Origin: Comamonadaceae bacterium
Lineage (GTDB): Bacteria > Pseudomonadota > Gammaproteobacteria > Burkholderiales > Burkholderiaceae_C
Assembly: GCA_947475685.1 (NCBI GenBank)
Contig: CANJNC010000036.1
Coordinates: 1-37,647, forward strand
Direction of reading: 5' to 3'
Length of the DNA: 37,647 nt
Under the pieces are notes generated by a model. It searched no databases. It saw only the letters and a list, made by a program, of their open reading frames with translations, and was not told where the DNA came from. Below, one piece after another: positions 17,195 to 25,375 of the stretch. The position numbers and the translations under genes were made by a program. Numbering within the stretch: the first letter of the stretch is position 1; every line of letters starts with the position of its first letter.

Positions 17195-18688
17195 ATGCAC
17201 TTCTCCACCCTCTGCGGCATAGACGACAAGGAGCGCGAAAATGCCATTCAAGCGTGCTTAAAAAAAATTGACGAATGGGAAATCGAGCAAGTGCGGTTTT
17301 CTTGGTGTGACATTCACGGCACCACGCGCACGAAAACATTGATGCTTGAATTTGCCAGACAAGCTTTGAGATCTGGCGTGGGGATGGTGAGCACCTTGCT
17401 GTTAAAGGACAGCTCGGATCGCACAGCCTTTCAAGTCTTCGAGCCTGGCGGTACACACGGCATGCAGGGCATTGGTCAGGGCAACAACGTGACGCTTTTG
17501 CCTGACCCCAAAACCATCAAGCGACTGCCCTGGGCTTCAAAAACCGCATGGCTCCAGTGCCAGGCATGGTTTCAAAACGGCACGCCTGTCCCCATGGACT
17601 CAAGGCGCATTTTAAAGCGTGCACTGAGCACCTTAAAGTCGCATGGTTACGCAATGAAATGCGGGCTTGAGGTTGAGTTTCACATCTACAAAATCACCGA
17701 TCAAAGCACACAACTCAACCCTCATTTGGCCCCTTGGCCAGGCAACGCACCTGGTGTACAACTGATCCATCCAGGCTACAGCTTACTGAGCGAAGCTTGG
17801 AGTGACTTGTGCGACGAGCCCATGGGGATTGTGCAGCACACGGCCCAAGGCTTGGGTCTGCCGCTCATTTCACTGGAAACTGAATTGGGACCAAGTCAAG
17901 TTGAAGCCGTCTTTAGCCCAAGCCCGGCACTGGAAGCGGCCGACAACATGGTGCTTTTTAGAAATGGCGTCAAACAGGCCCTGGCACGAGCCGGCTACCA
18001 TGCGACCTTCATGTGCCGACCGCCCTTTGACTCCATCATGTCCAGCGGTTGGCATTTGCATCAATCCTTGATTGAACTGCAAAATCACACCAACGCCTTT
18101 GAAAGAACAAGCTTAAAAGCCGATGCAGGGCCACTGGACGCACAATACTCTCTTTCAGACATCGGTGAATACTATTTGGCAGGCTTGTTAGAGCACGCCA
18201 AAGACACGACGCTCTTGTGCACACCCACCATCAATGGCTATGCACGTTTCAAGCCCAATGCTTTGGCTCCCGAGTCCATTCTTTGGGGACGAGACAATCG
18301 AGGCGCCATGCTCAGAGTCATTGGAGAACAAATGGACCCCTCTAGTCGAATTGAAAATCGTCTAGGTGAGCCTGCAGCCAATCCGTATTTGTACATGGCG
18401 TCACAAATTTATGCAGGCCTAGATGGCATCCTTCATGAACAAAAAGCACCCCTTGCAACTCAGTCCCCTTACAGCAAGGAGGCTGAACACTCCACTTTGG
18501 TTGAGCGAATTCCAAATACGTTCAAGTTGGCCTTGAATTTATTTGAACACAGCGCTTTCATGCGGCAAAGCTTTGGTGAAGATTTTGTACGATACTATTC
18601 AACCCTCAAACAGTCTGAACTCAAGCGCTATGAGAGTGCCCTAGATCCTCAACAGTTTGAGATCCAAGAGTACTTCAGCAGAATTTAA
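17195..18688 (+). CDS. glutamine synthetase-like gamma-glutamyl-amide ligase
   Basis: A 497-residue GS-superfamily protein. Metal- and glutamate-site motifs are present: CGLEVEFHIYK (E159, E161), ETELGPSQVEAVF (E230, E237), SGWHLHQS (H287, H289) and late NRLGEPAANPYLY. The N-terminal beta-grasp part reads RFSWCDIHGTTRTKTL. It is probably not housekeeping GlnA: the motifs are divergent and the context is catabolic. Relatives attach glutamate to amines (PuuA for putrescine, IpuC for isopropylamine, AtdA1/TdnQ for aniline). With a Rieske oxygenase directly upstream and another facing it, a role in aromatic-amine degradation is an attractive inference. No AtdA2-like amidotransferase is seen. Confidence 0.8.
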   Translation: MHFSTLCGIDDKERENAIQACLKKIDEWEIEQVRFSWCDIHGTTRTKTLMLEFARQALRSGVGMVSTLLLKDSSDRTAFQVFEPGGTHGMQGIGQGNNVTLLPDPKTIKRLPWASKTAWLQCQAWFQNGTPVPMDSRRILKRALSTLKSHGYAMKCGLEVEFHIYKITDQSTQLNPHLAPWPGNAPGVQLIHPGYSLLSEAWSDLCDEPMGIVQHTAQGLGLPLISLETELGPSQVEAVFSPSPALEAADNMVLFRNGVKQALARAGYHATFMCRPPFDSIMSSGWHLHQSLIELQNHTNAFERTSLKADAGPLDAQYSLSDIGEYYLAGLLEHAKDTTLLCTPTINGYARFKPNALAPESILWGRDNRGAMLRVIGEQMDPSSRIENRLGEPAANPYLYMASQIYAGLDGILHEQKAPLATQSPYSKEAEHSTLVERIPNTFKLALNLFEHSAFMRQSFGEDFVRYYSTLKQSELKRYESALDPQQFEIQEYFSRI

Positions 18689-19164
18689 AGTGGCACAGCC
18701 AGCATCGTGTCGATTCCAAAGGACTCTACGATCACTTGCATTTTGCGAATAAGAAGTCTAGACTCCACACGCTCCAAAGTGGCCTCATATCTAGCAACCA
18801 TATAAAGCGAAGAGACCCCCTCTTCATTGGATTGGTAAACCACCAAATTGGCCTTTGCCAACACATGGCCGTCTTGACCAAAGGATGCTTGAACGTTGCT
18901 GACTTGTCTCAGTAAAGCACTGCGTCGATAGGTGAGCACACCTTTGGCCAACATGGCAACACGGTCTTGAATCATCCCCAATGTAAAGCAGCCCATGATG
19001 GGCAAAGGCAGGCCCAAATCTTTGTTCTCTTTTGAGAGGACTTCGTAAGTGCATTGATGGGGGTCAAAAAGACCGATCCATTCATTGAATTGCTCTTGGT
19101 CCAAATATTGAGCATACACATGAAAGAAGTGTCTGCTTGCGTAATCCAATTCAAGCGCGTTCAA
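18685..19164 (-). CDS. Rieske oxygenase small (beta) subunit
   Basis: A 159-residue SnoaL/NTF2-like cone-fold protein matching ring-hydroxylating dioxygenase beta subunits. Recognisable marks: early ASRHFFHVYAQYLDQEQFNEW, LFDPHQCTYEV, then RVAMLAKGVLTYRR and SLYMVARYEATLERVE. The family role is structural support of the alpha3beta3 hexamer. It lies 56 bp downstream of the alpha gene on the same strand. Its stop overlaps the stop of the convergent GS-like gene by 4 bp, so there is no room for a terminator between the two operons. Confidence 0.85.
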   Translation of the reverse strand: MNALELDYASRHFFHVYAQYLDQEQFNEWIGLFDPHQCTYEVLSKENKDLGLPLPIMGCFTLGMIQDRVAMLAKGVLTYRRSALLRQVSNVQASFGQDGHVLAKANLVVYQSNEEGVSSLYMVARYEATLERVESRLLIRKMQVIVESFGIDTMLAVPL

Positions 19165-19220
19165 TGGAGCGCTCCCAGAAGGAAATCAATTGGCAAGTTG
19201 TCATTGTGATTGAGCCTCAC

Positions 19221-20489
19221 TTAAAAACCCATGATCTTGTGGTAGTGCGACCAAAAGCCTCGAATGGAGATCTCTTGGGACAAGTAATCTGTGTCCTGGA
19301 TGGCCCCTACACCCCCCATCTCCAAGACTTCGTGAGTCCCCGGCTCGCGAGACTGAATGCCCTCTTGGACCAGTCTGAGGGCTTCACCGTCTTCTAAGGA
19401 GATGTAGCCAGACGGGCCAATGAGGTTGGCCGCCAGGAGTTTGTCCTGAGTTTGCTTGGGGGTATCGCTCTCAAAGCCCAAATAAGTGATGTGCAACTCA
19501 ACCAAGTTCGGCCCCTTGGGCCGCAAGTGCCGAATCGCATAGGTGTTATCGACTTGCGCGATGATGAGGGTTGGGAAAATAGACAAGATGGTGGTCTTGT
19601 ACCCATCTGCCAAATCCAATGGCACCTGGGTCAAAGCGGGATCGGCCATTTTCATATTGGGGTTGTACTTGCCAGTTCCCTCATAAGCTTTTTCAACCCA
19701 TTTTTGATGGTCCTTGTCTGCGTCACTCAAAATGGAATGGTTCCAAGTGTTTTTTAAATCACCATCCAATTTGATCCCCCCTTTCATGGTGGGTTGCTGT
19801 AGACCAAAGGAGACCTGAAACTGATGGAGCAAAGAGCCGTGATAAGGGTCCCGCACGTTCTCGTTATAAAGCTTCCAATTGCCCGGTATCCTTTGGCGCA
19901 AGTAACCCAAGACCTTGGGTTTTCTTTGTACCAACAAACGATCAATTTGAGACAAGGAATGCGGCCCCAAAAACTCAAGCAAGTCAGGAGGATTTTTTGA
20001 AAAACTTCCAAAGATCAAGCCCCCGTGACACTGCACCTGAAGTGTGCTTAAACCATGCTGCGCTTTATCAAATCCTTGGGGCATGCCCCCTTTTCCATTG
20101 ACGCCGTTGGCCATAGGCACACCGATCAAGTCTCCTTTCAAAGAATAGGTCCACAAATGATACGGACAAGCCACTTTCACCATATGTCCTCGCACTTGTG
20201 TCACCAACTGTGCACCGCGGTGAGCACAGGAGTTCTCAAAAGCGGTGATGCTTTGATCCTTGTCGCGAGTGACCACGACTTGGGTACTGCCAATCCAATT
20301 GGTCACGAAGTCACCAGCGTTGGGGAGTTCAACCTCATGGGCCAGGTAATTCCAAACGTCTGCGCGAAAAATTCTTTCATTTTCCAAGGCATAAATATGG
20401 GGATCGGTAAAGACCTCATAAGGCACTCTGGAGAAGTCTTTCTTTGGCCAATCTAAGGAGATCTGACTTGGATAGGGTACTTTGCTCAT
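19221..20489 (-). CDS. Rieske oxygenase large (alpha) subunit
   Basis: A 422-residue catalytic subunit. The Rieske cluster ligands are C88/H90 (SCAHRGAQLV) and C108/H111 (CPYHLWTYS). The mononuclear iron site lies in NVRDPYHGSLLHQF (D214, H217, H222). CPYHLWTYS-type motifs and the paired beta gene resemble two-component dioxygenases or hydroxylases of the anthranilate, salicylate and terephthalate type. Transcribed first in a two-gene operon with the beta subunit. Ferredoxin and reductase partners are missing from the window. Substrate specificity cannot be assigned. Confidence 0.88.
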   Translation of the reverse strand: MSKVPYPSQISLDWPKKDFSRVPYEVFTDPHIYALENERIFRADVWNYLAHEVELPNAGDFVTNWIGSTQVVVTRDKDQSITAFENSCAHRGAQLVTQVRGHMVKVACPYHLWTYSLKGDLIGVPMANGVNGKGGMPQGFDKAQHGLSTLQVQCHGGLIFGSFSKNPPDLLEFLGPHSLSQIDRLLVQRKPKVLGYLRQRIPGNWKLYNENVRDPYHGSLLHQFQVSFGLQQPTMKGGIKLDGDLKNTWNHSILSDADKDHQKWVEKAYEGTGKYNPNMKMADPALTQVPLDLADGYKTTILSIFPTLIIAQVDNTYAIRHLRPKGPNLVELHITYLGFESDTPKQTQDKLLAANLIGPSGYISLEDGEALRLVQEGIQSREPGTHEVLEMGGVGAIQDTDYLSQEISIRGFWSHYHKIMGF

Positions 20490-20667
20490 CTAAACCACTT
20501 TGCGTGTGTGTTGATTGAATCGATATGAAAAAACATCCCAAATTGTCCTTCTTTCATGATAGCAGATACCATCAAAAGAACACCATAGTATGGAGCTCGA
20601 AAAGCGCTCAGCGTGGGTGTTTAGGTCAATGTGAAATGATTCTTTGATACAAAACAATCATATTACA

Positions 20668-20688
20668 TTGAGCTACAATGTAGCTCAA
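20668..20688. promoter_or_regulatory. palindromic operator of the decayed antitoxin gene
   Basis: TTGAGCTACA and TGTAGCTCAA flank a single central A, a perfect 10-bp inverted repeat 16 bp before the antitoxin ATG. A weak promoter TTTGAT-N16-TACATT overlaps its left edge. Autoregulated DinJ/RelB systems carry such a repeat. Confidence 0.7.
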
Positions 20689-20704
20689 AAAAGAGGTTAC
20701 CAAA

Positions 20705-20970
20705 ATGGCTGCCAAAACTGTTGTACGTGCAAGAATTGGTGAAGGCATTAAGAAAGAGGCTAACTGGTGTATTGGCTGCCATGGGCCTACCTCCTTCCAA
20801 CTCCTGTCGAATCATGGTGACCAAAGTAGCCAAAGAAAAAGCCCTCCCCTTTGAGCCACTTATTCCAAATAAAGAAACTATTGCAGCCATGAAAGAGGCG
20901 AGAAAAAGAAAAACTTAAATCCTTTACTTCTATTAAAGACTTGATGGCCGATTTGAATAAGAAAAATTGA
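20705..20970 (+). pseudogene. frameshifted RelB/DinJ-family antitoxin
   Basis: Three consecutive pieces in different frames together spell a normal DinJ/RelB antitoxin of about 88 residues. Piece 1 from ATG 20705 (AGAGG upstream) reads MAAKTVVRARIGEGIKKEA. One extra base near 20763 moves it to TGVLAAMGLPPSNSCRIM and then VAKEKALPFEPLIPN plus TIAAMKEARK. A second extra base near 20917 moves it to KSFTSIKDLMADLN, ending TGA at 20968-20970. The conserved RHH segment SDAFR is also degraded to SNSCR. No RelE/YafQ toxin frame follows, so the system is dead and toxinless. Sequencing error at both sites is the alternative but is less likely, because the missing toxin also indicates decay. Confidence 0.85.
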
Positions 20971-21329
20971 AACTGCAGGGCACTTTAAACGCTCGATCTT
21001 GACCAACGGATGTGTCGCCGAACTTTTACCCATCCCTAGTCCAAACACCGCGCCTAGATTTAAATTTCCACGCGCCACTCCGTATCGCTGAGTAAAAAAA
21101 AGTTAGCCAAGTGACAGGCCAAACTAAATCTAAAGAAGGTGGTTCACTTATACTTCCAAATAATACCCATACATCGATAAGGGTACGATGTTTGGCTTAA
21201 GAGATGGTTCAATCAGCGACTTTTAGCATTGTCAAAAACCGCAGGCAGCTAAAAAATACAAGCTCAAATGAGAAATTAAAGTTGCCAGGTTTGAATTTAA
21301 ATTAACCAACTTAAAGCAAAGGAACAAAA
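20971..21329. other. 359-bp AT-rich spacer behind the dead antitoxin
   Basis: No gene is supported. A 40-codon open stretch without a start (about 20969-21091, TGA end) begins right after the antitoxin stop, where a toxin would be expected. It includes VAELLPIPSPNTAPRFKFP and is not recognisable as RelE. The last 20 bases hold the ribosome-binding site (AAAGGAAC) of the downstream metallo-hydrolase. Confidence 0.4.
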
Positions 21330-22286
21330 ATGCTGCGTTTCATTTTAATTTTATTTTTTTCTTTAGTCAGTTTTTTAGCCCAGGCACAAAGCAAACTGCC
21401 ACCTTTACAACCGCAAGAATTTCGCGTCACTTTGTTGGGCACTGGAAGTCCAACGCCGTCAATGACACGTTTTGGCCCAGGCGTCTTGATACAAGCAGGT
21501 GGAAAGCATTTGTTGATTGACAGTGGTCGCGGAACAACTCAGCGTATTTGGCAATTGGGTATCAAGTTGGGCTTGATTGATGCAGTTTTCATCACACATC
21601 TGCATTCTGATCATGTGGTGGGACTACCCGACTTATGGCTTACGGGGTGGCTAGAGACTAACTACGCACAGCGAAACGGTCCCTTTGTTGTTTATGGTCC
21701 CAAAGGCACTCAACAACTAATGAATGGCTTGGAACAAGCCTATGATTGGGACATCAAAGCAAGAATCGCCGATCAAGCACTCAAACCTGAAAACATCAAA
21801 TCCGTCGTAACCGAAGTCAATGCGGGTGTTGTCTATAAAAAAGATGGTCTCACAGTGACCGCCATTGAAGTCGATCATGGTGACTTACTAAAACCTGCGT
21901 TTGGATACCGCATCGATTATGACAATCGATCAGTGACGATCTCTGGCGATACACGTTATAGCGAAAACCTGATCAAACATGCCATGGGTTCTAACTTGAT
22001 CATTCACCAAGTCGCTGCAGCAAAAGAAGCTCTACTAAAAAATACAGCGATTAAAGTAATCTTAGATCACCACACCTCACCAGAGGAAGCGGGTACTCTG
22101 TTTAGTAAAGTTAAACCACAACTTGCAGTTTTTTATCACTTTGTATTGCTCGCTGGCCCTGGCATACCTGCGGTCACTGAAAAAGAAGTATTTGACATGG
22201 CTAGAAAAACCTATTCTGGGCCATTGGTGATTGGTGAAGATTTGATGGCGTTTCAGATTGAAAAAGATCAAGTTTTTCATAAATAA
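21330..22286 (+). CDS. exported metallo-beta-lactamase-fold hydrolase (RNase Z/arylsulfatase-like)
   Basis: A 318-residue protein with an N-terminal signal peptide (FILILFFSLVSFLAQAQ), so it is probably periplasmic. The fold begins with VTLLGTGSPTPSMTRFGPG, then LLIDSGRGT, the zinc motif THLHSDH (residues 89-95), EVDHGDLLKPAFGYRI, SGDTRYSENL and LDHHTSPEE. This is the RNase Z-like order, but the signal peptide excludes tRNA processing; similar exported members are annotated as arylsulfatase or lactonase-like. Substrate unknown. The gene has a good ribosome-binding site (AAAGGAAC). Confidence 0.82.
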   Translation: MLRFILILFFSLVSFLAQAQSKLPPLQPQEFRVTLLGTGSPTPSMTRFGPGVLIQAGGKHLLIDSGRGTTQRIWQLGIKLGLIDAVFITHLHSDHVVGLPDLWLTGWLETNYAQRNGPFVVYGPKGTQQLMNGLEQAYDWDIKARIADQALKPENIKSVVTEVNAGVVYKKDGLTVTAIEVDHGDLLKPAFGYRIDYDNRSVTISGDTRYSENLIKHAMGSNLIIHQVAAAKEALLKNTAIKVILDHHTSPEEAGTLFSKVKPQLAVFYHFVLLAGPGIPAVTEKEVFDMARKTYSGPLVIGEDLMAFQIEKDQVFHK

Positions 22287-22552
22287 TTCAAATAAAGTTG
22301 ACGCCTCACTGAGTTAAATTTGATTGAAGAGCGCACTGCATTCCAAGAGCAGGTCATTAGACAAGAGGAGTTGGCTCATATGAGGACTATTTATATTGGC
22401 CAAATTGCGGCCAATTACCCCAATAATTCTCAAGCTTGAATTGACCTGATTTTTAGTACCACTTCAAAAAGGAAGGTTTCTATTAATTATGAGTCAAAAA
22501 ATGTCCTCCTTGACCCTCTCTTATCCCCGTAAACCCTATTGACTAGGCGCTC
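22287..22552. other. 266-bp spacer with a start-less coding-like fragment
   Basis: A 45-codon open stretch ending TGA at about 22440 reads EERTAFQEQVIRQEELAHM and continues IYIGQIAANYPNNSQA. It has no start codon with a ribosome-binding site and may be the tail of a lost gene. Nothing else is recognised. Confidence 0.25.
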
Positions 22553-23644
22553 ATGCACACCACAATAGAGCATACTTTTTGCAACTTTTTTAAAACAACC
22601 AAAGGTTTCTCGGTGTCATTGCGCAATTCAATTCCCTCCAAGCGACTTCATCTGCTCGCATGCATCTTGCCCTTGCTGTTCTCTCACGCTCACTTGCAGG
22701 CACAAGAGATAAAAACCTCAGCACCCATCGCAGATGCATCGAGCACCTACCCCAACAAAACAATTAAACTCATTGTGCCCTTTATTCCAGGGTCTTTGGT
22801 CGATGTCATGGCCAGGGCCTTGGCCGAAGAGCTTCAAACCTCATGGAAAACTTCTGTTGTCGTAGACAACAAAGCGGGAGCCAGCACACTTTTGGCTGCG
22901 AAAATTGTCGCAAGCTCCCCTGCTGATGGCTACACCTTGTTTTTACCCACTGTGACCACTTTCAGCATGGCGCCCCAACTGATGTCTAAGCCTGGCATTG
23001 ATCCATCCAAGGAGTTGACACTCATCGCAAAATTGGCGGTCACCAATTTGTATTTAACGATTCATCCCTCATTTGCCGCAAAGAACATGCGCGAGTGGAT
23101 TGAGGAGGTTCGCAAGAACCCAGGAAAATTCAGTTATGGCTCCTCTGGTAACGGTTCGCCGCAACATATTTTCATGGAAATTTTGAAAAAACAACTCAAC
23201 CTTGATATCATCCACATCCCTTACAAGGGCTCCAACAGTGGAATGCTTGACCTCTTGTCTGGAAAAGTCGACATGTCTTTCATTGATGGGGCTTTGGCAG
23301 GGCCCAATATTAAATCTGGCGCCTTGATTGGCTTGGGGTCCTCCATGTCCAAACGCTCGACCTTGCTACCCAATGTTCCCCCTATTTCCGAGACGGTCCC
23401 CGGATATGATTGGTCGGGTTGGCTTGGCTTTGCAGGTCCTTCCAACATGCCCCCGCATGTACTTGAAATGCTCTCAGACTTCGTCAAGCGCTATCAAGCC
23501 ACGCCCGCCTACGCAGCCATGCTTGAAAAAGGTGGCATTGAACCTGCTGAATATATCAAAGTCGCTGACATGCCCAGGTTCATTCAAAATGAAAATAGGC
23601 GCTGGGCGCCAGCGATCAAAGCCTCGGGCGCCACAGTAGATTAA
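22553..23644 (+). CDS. Bug/TctC-family tripartite tricarboxylate receptor protein
   Basis: A 363-residue periplasmic solute receptor. After an unusually long N-terminal extension the signal helix LLACILPLLFSHAHLQAQ appears (about residues 34-51); a GTG near 22613 would give a more usual N-terminus. The mature protein shows the Bug pattern YPNKTIKLIVPFIPGS, VVDNKAGASTLLAAKIV, SSPADGYTLF, IPYKGSNSGMLDLLSGKVDMSF and TLLPNVPPISETVPGYDWSGW. Such proteins bind carboxylates; many copies lack dedicated TctAB membrane subunits, as here. It leads a same-strand run with cupin and luciferase-like genes, so the ligand may be their substrate. Confidence 0.88.
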   Translation: MHTTIEHTFCNFFKTTKGFSVSLRNSIPSKRLHLLACILPLLFSHAHLQAQEIKTSAPIADASSTYPNKTIKLIVPFIPGSLVDVMARALAEELQTSWKTSVVVDNKAGASTLLAAKIVASSPADGYTLFLPTVTTFSMAPQLMSKPGIDPSKELTLIAKLAVTNLYLTIHPSFAAKNMREWIEEVRKNPGKFSYGSSGNGSPQHIFMEILKKQLNLDIIHIPYKGSNSGMLDLLSGKVDMSFIDGALAGPNIKSGALIGLGSSMSKRSTLLPNVPPISETVPGYDWSGWLGFAGPSNMPPHVLEMLSDFVKRYQATPAYAAMLEKGGIEPAEYIKVADMPRFIQNENRRWAPAIKASGATVD

Positions 23645-23660
23645 GGGCGATCTGGTAAAC

Positions 23661-23688
23661 TCAAAATGAATCAGTTTTGATTTTTTTT
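23661..23688 (+). terminator. weak hairpin plus T8 after the Bug receptor gene
   Basis: TCAAAA / TTTTGA with an 8-nt loop is followed directly by eight T. The stem is all A/T apart from its outer pair, so it is weak, but the U-run is perfect. Confidence 0.4.
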
Positions 23689-23752
23689 GGGCGGGGTCGC
23701 TACCTTGCCAAGGCCAAGAAGTCCAATCAATCATCAATCGAACACCCCAATC

Positions 23753-24292
23753 ATGGATCACAGAATCAGAAGAATCGTCACAGGTCATGATGACCAAGGC
23801 AAGGCCATTGTTGAGATGGACGGGTTTGCACCCAATCAAAAAGTTCGTCCTGGCACGGGTCTTGTGAGCACGTTGGTATGGGTCACCGAAGAAACCCCAG
23901 CCAAGTTAGACACCAGACTAGACCGAGCAGATCAAACCATTGGCGTGCCACCGCCTAAAAATGGATCTGTCCTACGTGTGGTGGACTTTCCCCCTGTCAG
24001 CTCTCAGCGCACCGCAGTCTCGCAAGAAGACATCTTAAAAGAGATGGGCGTGACAGACACGGCCAGCACACCTGCAAGGCATGCCTTCATGCACCGCACT
24101 GCAAGTGTGGACTATGCCTTTGTGATGTCGGGCGAAATCGATATGCTTTTGGACGACTCTGAGGTGCATATGAAAACTGGAGATATCATGGTGCAACAAG
24201 GCACCAATCACGCTTGGGTGAATAACTCCAATGAAATCTGCCGTGTCGCCTTTGTATTGATCGACGGCCTAGATCCACTAAAGAAAGAATGA
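23753..24292 (+). CDS. cupin-domain protein
   Basis: A 179-residue single-cupin protein. The C-terminal half carries the cupin motifs: HRTASVDYAFVMSGEIDML, then VHMKTGDIMVQQGTNHAWVN. These give candidate metal ligands (His, Asp/Glu, His). The N-terminal ninety residues (RIRRIVTGHDDQGKAIVEM) are typical of a family found with catabolic genes in Burkholderiales. The frame is open from 23687, but the ATG at 23753 begins the conserved part. It overlaps the next gene by an ATGA, so the two are translationally coupled. It could be a small dioxygenase or isomerase. Too short for gentisate dioxygenase, so no substrate is given. Confidence 0.75.
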   Translation: MDHRIRRIVTGHDDQGKAIVEMDGFAPNQKVRPGTGLVSTLVWVTEETPAKLDTRLDRADQTIGVPPPKNGSVLRVVDFPPVSSQRTAVSQEDILKEMGVTDTASTPARHAFMHRTASVDYAFVMSGEIDMLLDDSEVHMKTGDIMVQQGTNHAWVNNSNEICRVAFVLIDGLDPLKKE

Positions 24293-25326
24293 CTATGAAG
24301 TTTGGCGTATTTGATCACCTCGATCGTGGGCAAGTCTCTATCCATGATCATTTCGAAAACCGTTTAAAGTTGGCAGAAATTTATGACCGTGCGGGCTTTT
24401 ACGCCTACCACATTGCAGAGCACCACGGCACACCTCTTGGCATGGCCTCCTCACCCAGTGTATTTTTGGCCGCTGTGGCACAAAGGACCCAAAGACTGCG
24501 CTTTGGCCCCTTGGTCTACACCCTTAGCCTTACGCATCCCATCAGGATCATTGAGGAGGTCTGTATGCTTGACCAAATGAGTGGTGGACGATTGGAGCTT
24601 GGCATTGGCCGGGGCAGCTCGCCTTATGAAATGAGTTATTTCGGCGTGAACGCGGAGAACTCCGGCAAACTCTACATTGAGTCCTTTGACATCGTGATGA
24701 TGGGTCTTAAAGAGCGACTGATCAACTTCAAGGGTGAGCACTTTGAGTTTACAAATGTCCCCATCGAACTCGAATGCATACAAAAACCCACACCCCCTAT
24801 TTGGTACGGCATGTCTCAACCCCATGCTGTGCCATGGGCTGCACAAAACAATGTCAATATCGTCTGCAACGGTCCTGCCCAACCTGTCAAAGCCATCACC
24901 GATCGCTACAAAGAAGTATGGCAAGAAAAAACCCGGGCCAATGATCCTAGCCCCCTACCCAAATTGGGACTTGGCAGACACATCGTGATCGCTGAAACGC
25001 ATGGCAAAGCTTATGCACTGGGCAAAAAAGGCTTTGACAAATGGTACCAAAGCTTGCAACACTTATGGCGTGCCAATGGAAACCCGATGACCAAGTACTC
25101 GATTCCTGAAGACTACGACACGGCCGTAAAAGCTGGTATTGTCTTGGTCGGAACAGCCGCCCAGGTGAGCGAACAACTCCAGCGAGAAATAGAAATTTCT
25201 GGTGTGAACTACATCTTGACGCGCTTTGCGTTTGGAGACCTCAGTTTGCAAGAGTCACAATTTTCATTGGAAAGCTTTGAAGCGCTGGTGATGCCAGAGT
25301 TTCAAGAACAAGCAGAGATGGTTTAA
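24289..25326 (+). CDS. luciferase-like flavin-dependent monooxygenase
   Basis: A 345-residue bacterial-luciferase-fold (LLM class) oxidoreductase using reduced FMN and O2. Family marks: MKFGVFDHLDRG, YAYHIAEHHGTPLG, RLRFGPLVYTLSLTHP, IIEEVCMLDQMSGGRLELGI and GRGSSPYEMSYFG. The start ATG overlaps the cupin stop; a second in-frame ATG lies 6 bases on. It probably oxygenates or cleaves an intermediate of the same pathway as the cupin. It needs a flavin reductase, not found here. The gene ends 49 bp before the convergent crotonase gene. Confidence 0.85.
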   Translation: MTMKFGVFDHLDRGQVSIHDHFENRLKLAEIYDRAGFYAYHIAEHHGTPLGMASSPSVFLAAVAQRTQRLRFGPLVYTLSLTHPIRIIEEVCMLDQMSGGRLELGIGRGSSPYEMSYFGVNAENSGKLYIESFDIVMMGLKERLINFKGEHFEFTNVPIELECIQKPTPPIWYGMSQPHAVPWAAQNNVNIVCNGPAQPVKAITDRYKEVWQEKTRANDPSPLPKLGLGRHIVIAETHGKAYALGKKGFDKWYQSLQHLWRANGNPMTKYSIPEDYDTAVKAGIVLVGTAAQVSEQLQREIEISGVNYILTRFAFGDLSLQESQFSLESFEALVMPEFQEQAEMV

Positions 25327-25375
25327 ATACTTTTTTTACACCCAAGCCTTTTCTTGAAACCGAAATTCTTAGATG

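Noticed and set aside
20969-21091. Toxin gene partner of the broken antitoxin
   Set aside because: The open stretch has no start codon and no RelE/YafQ features.
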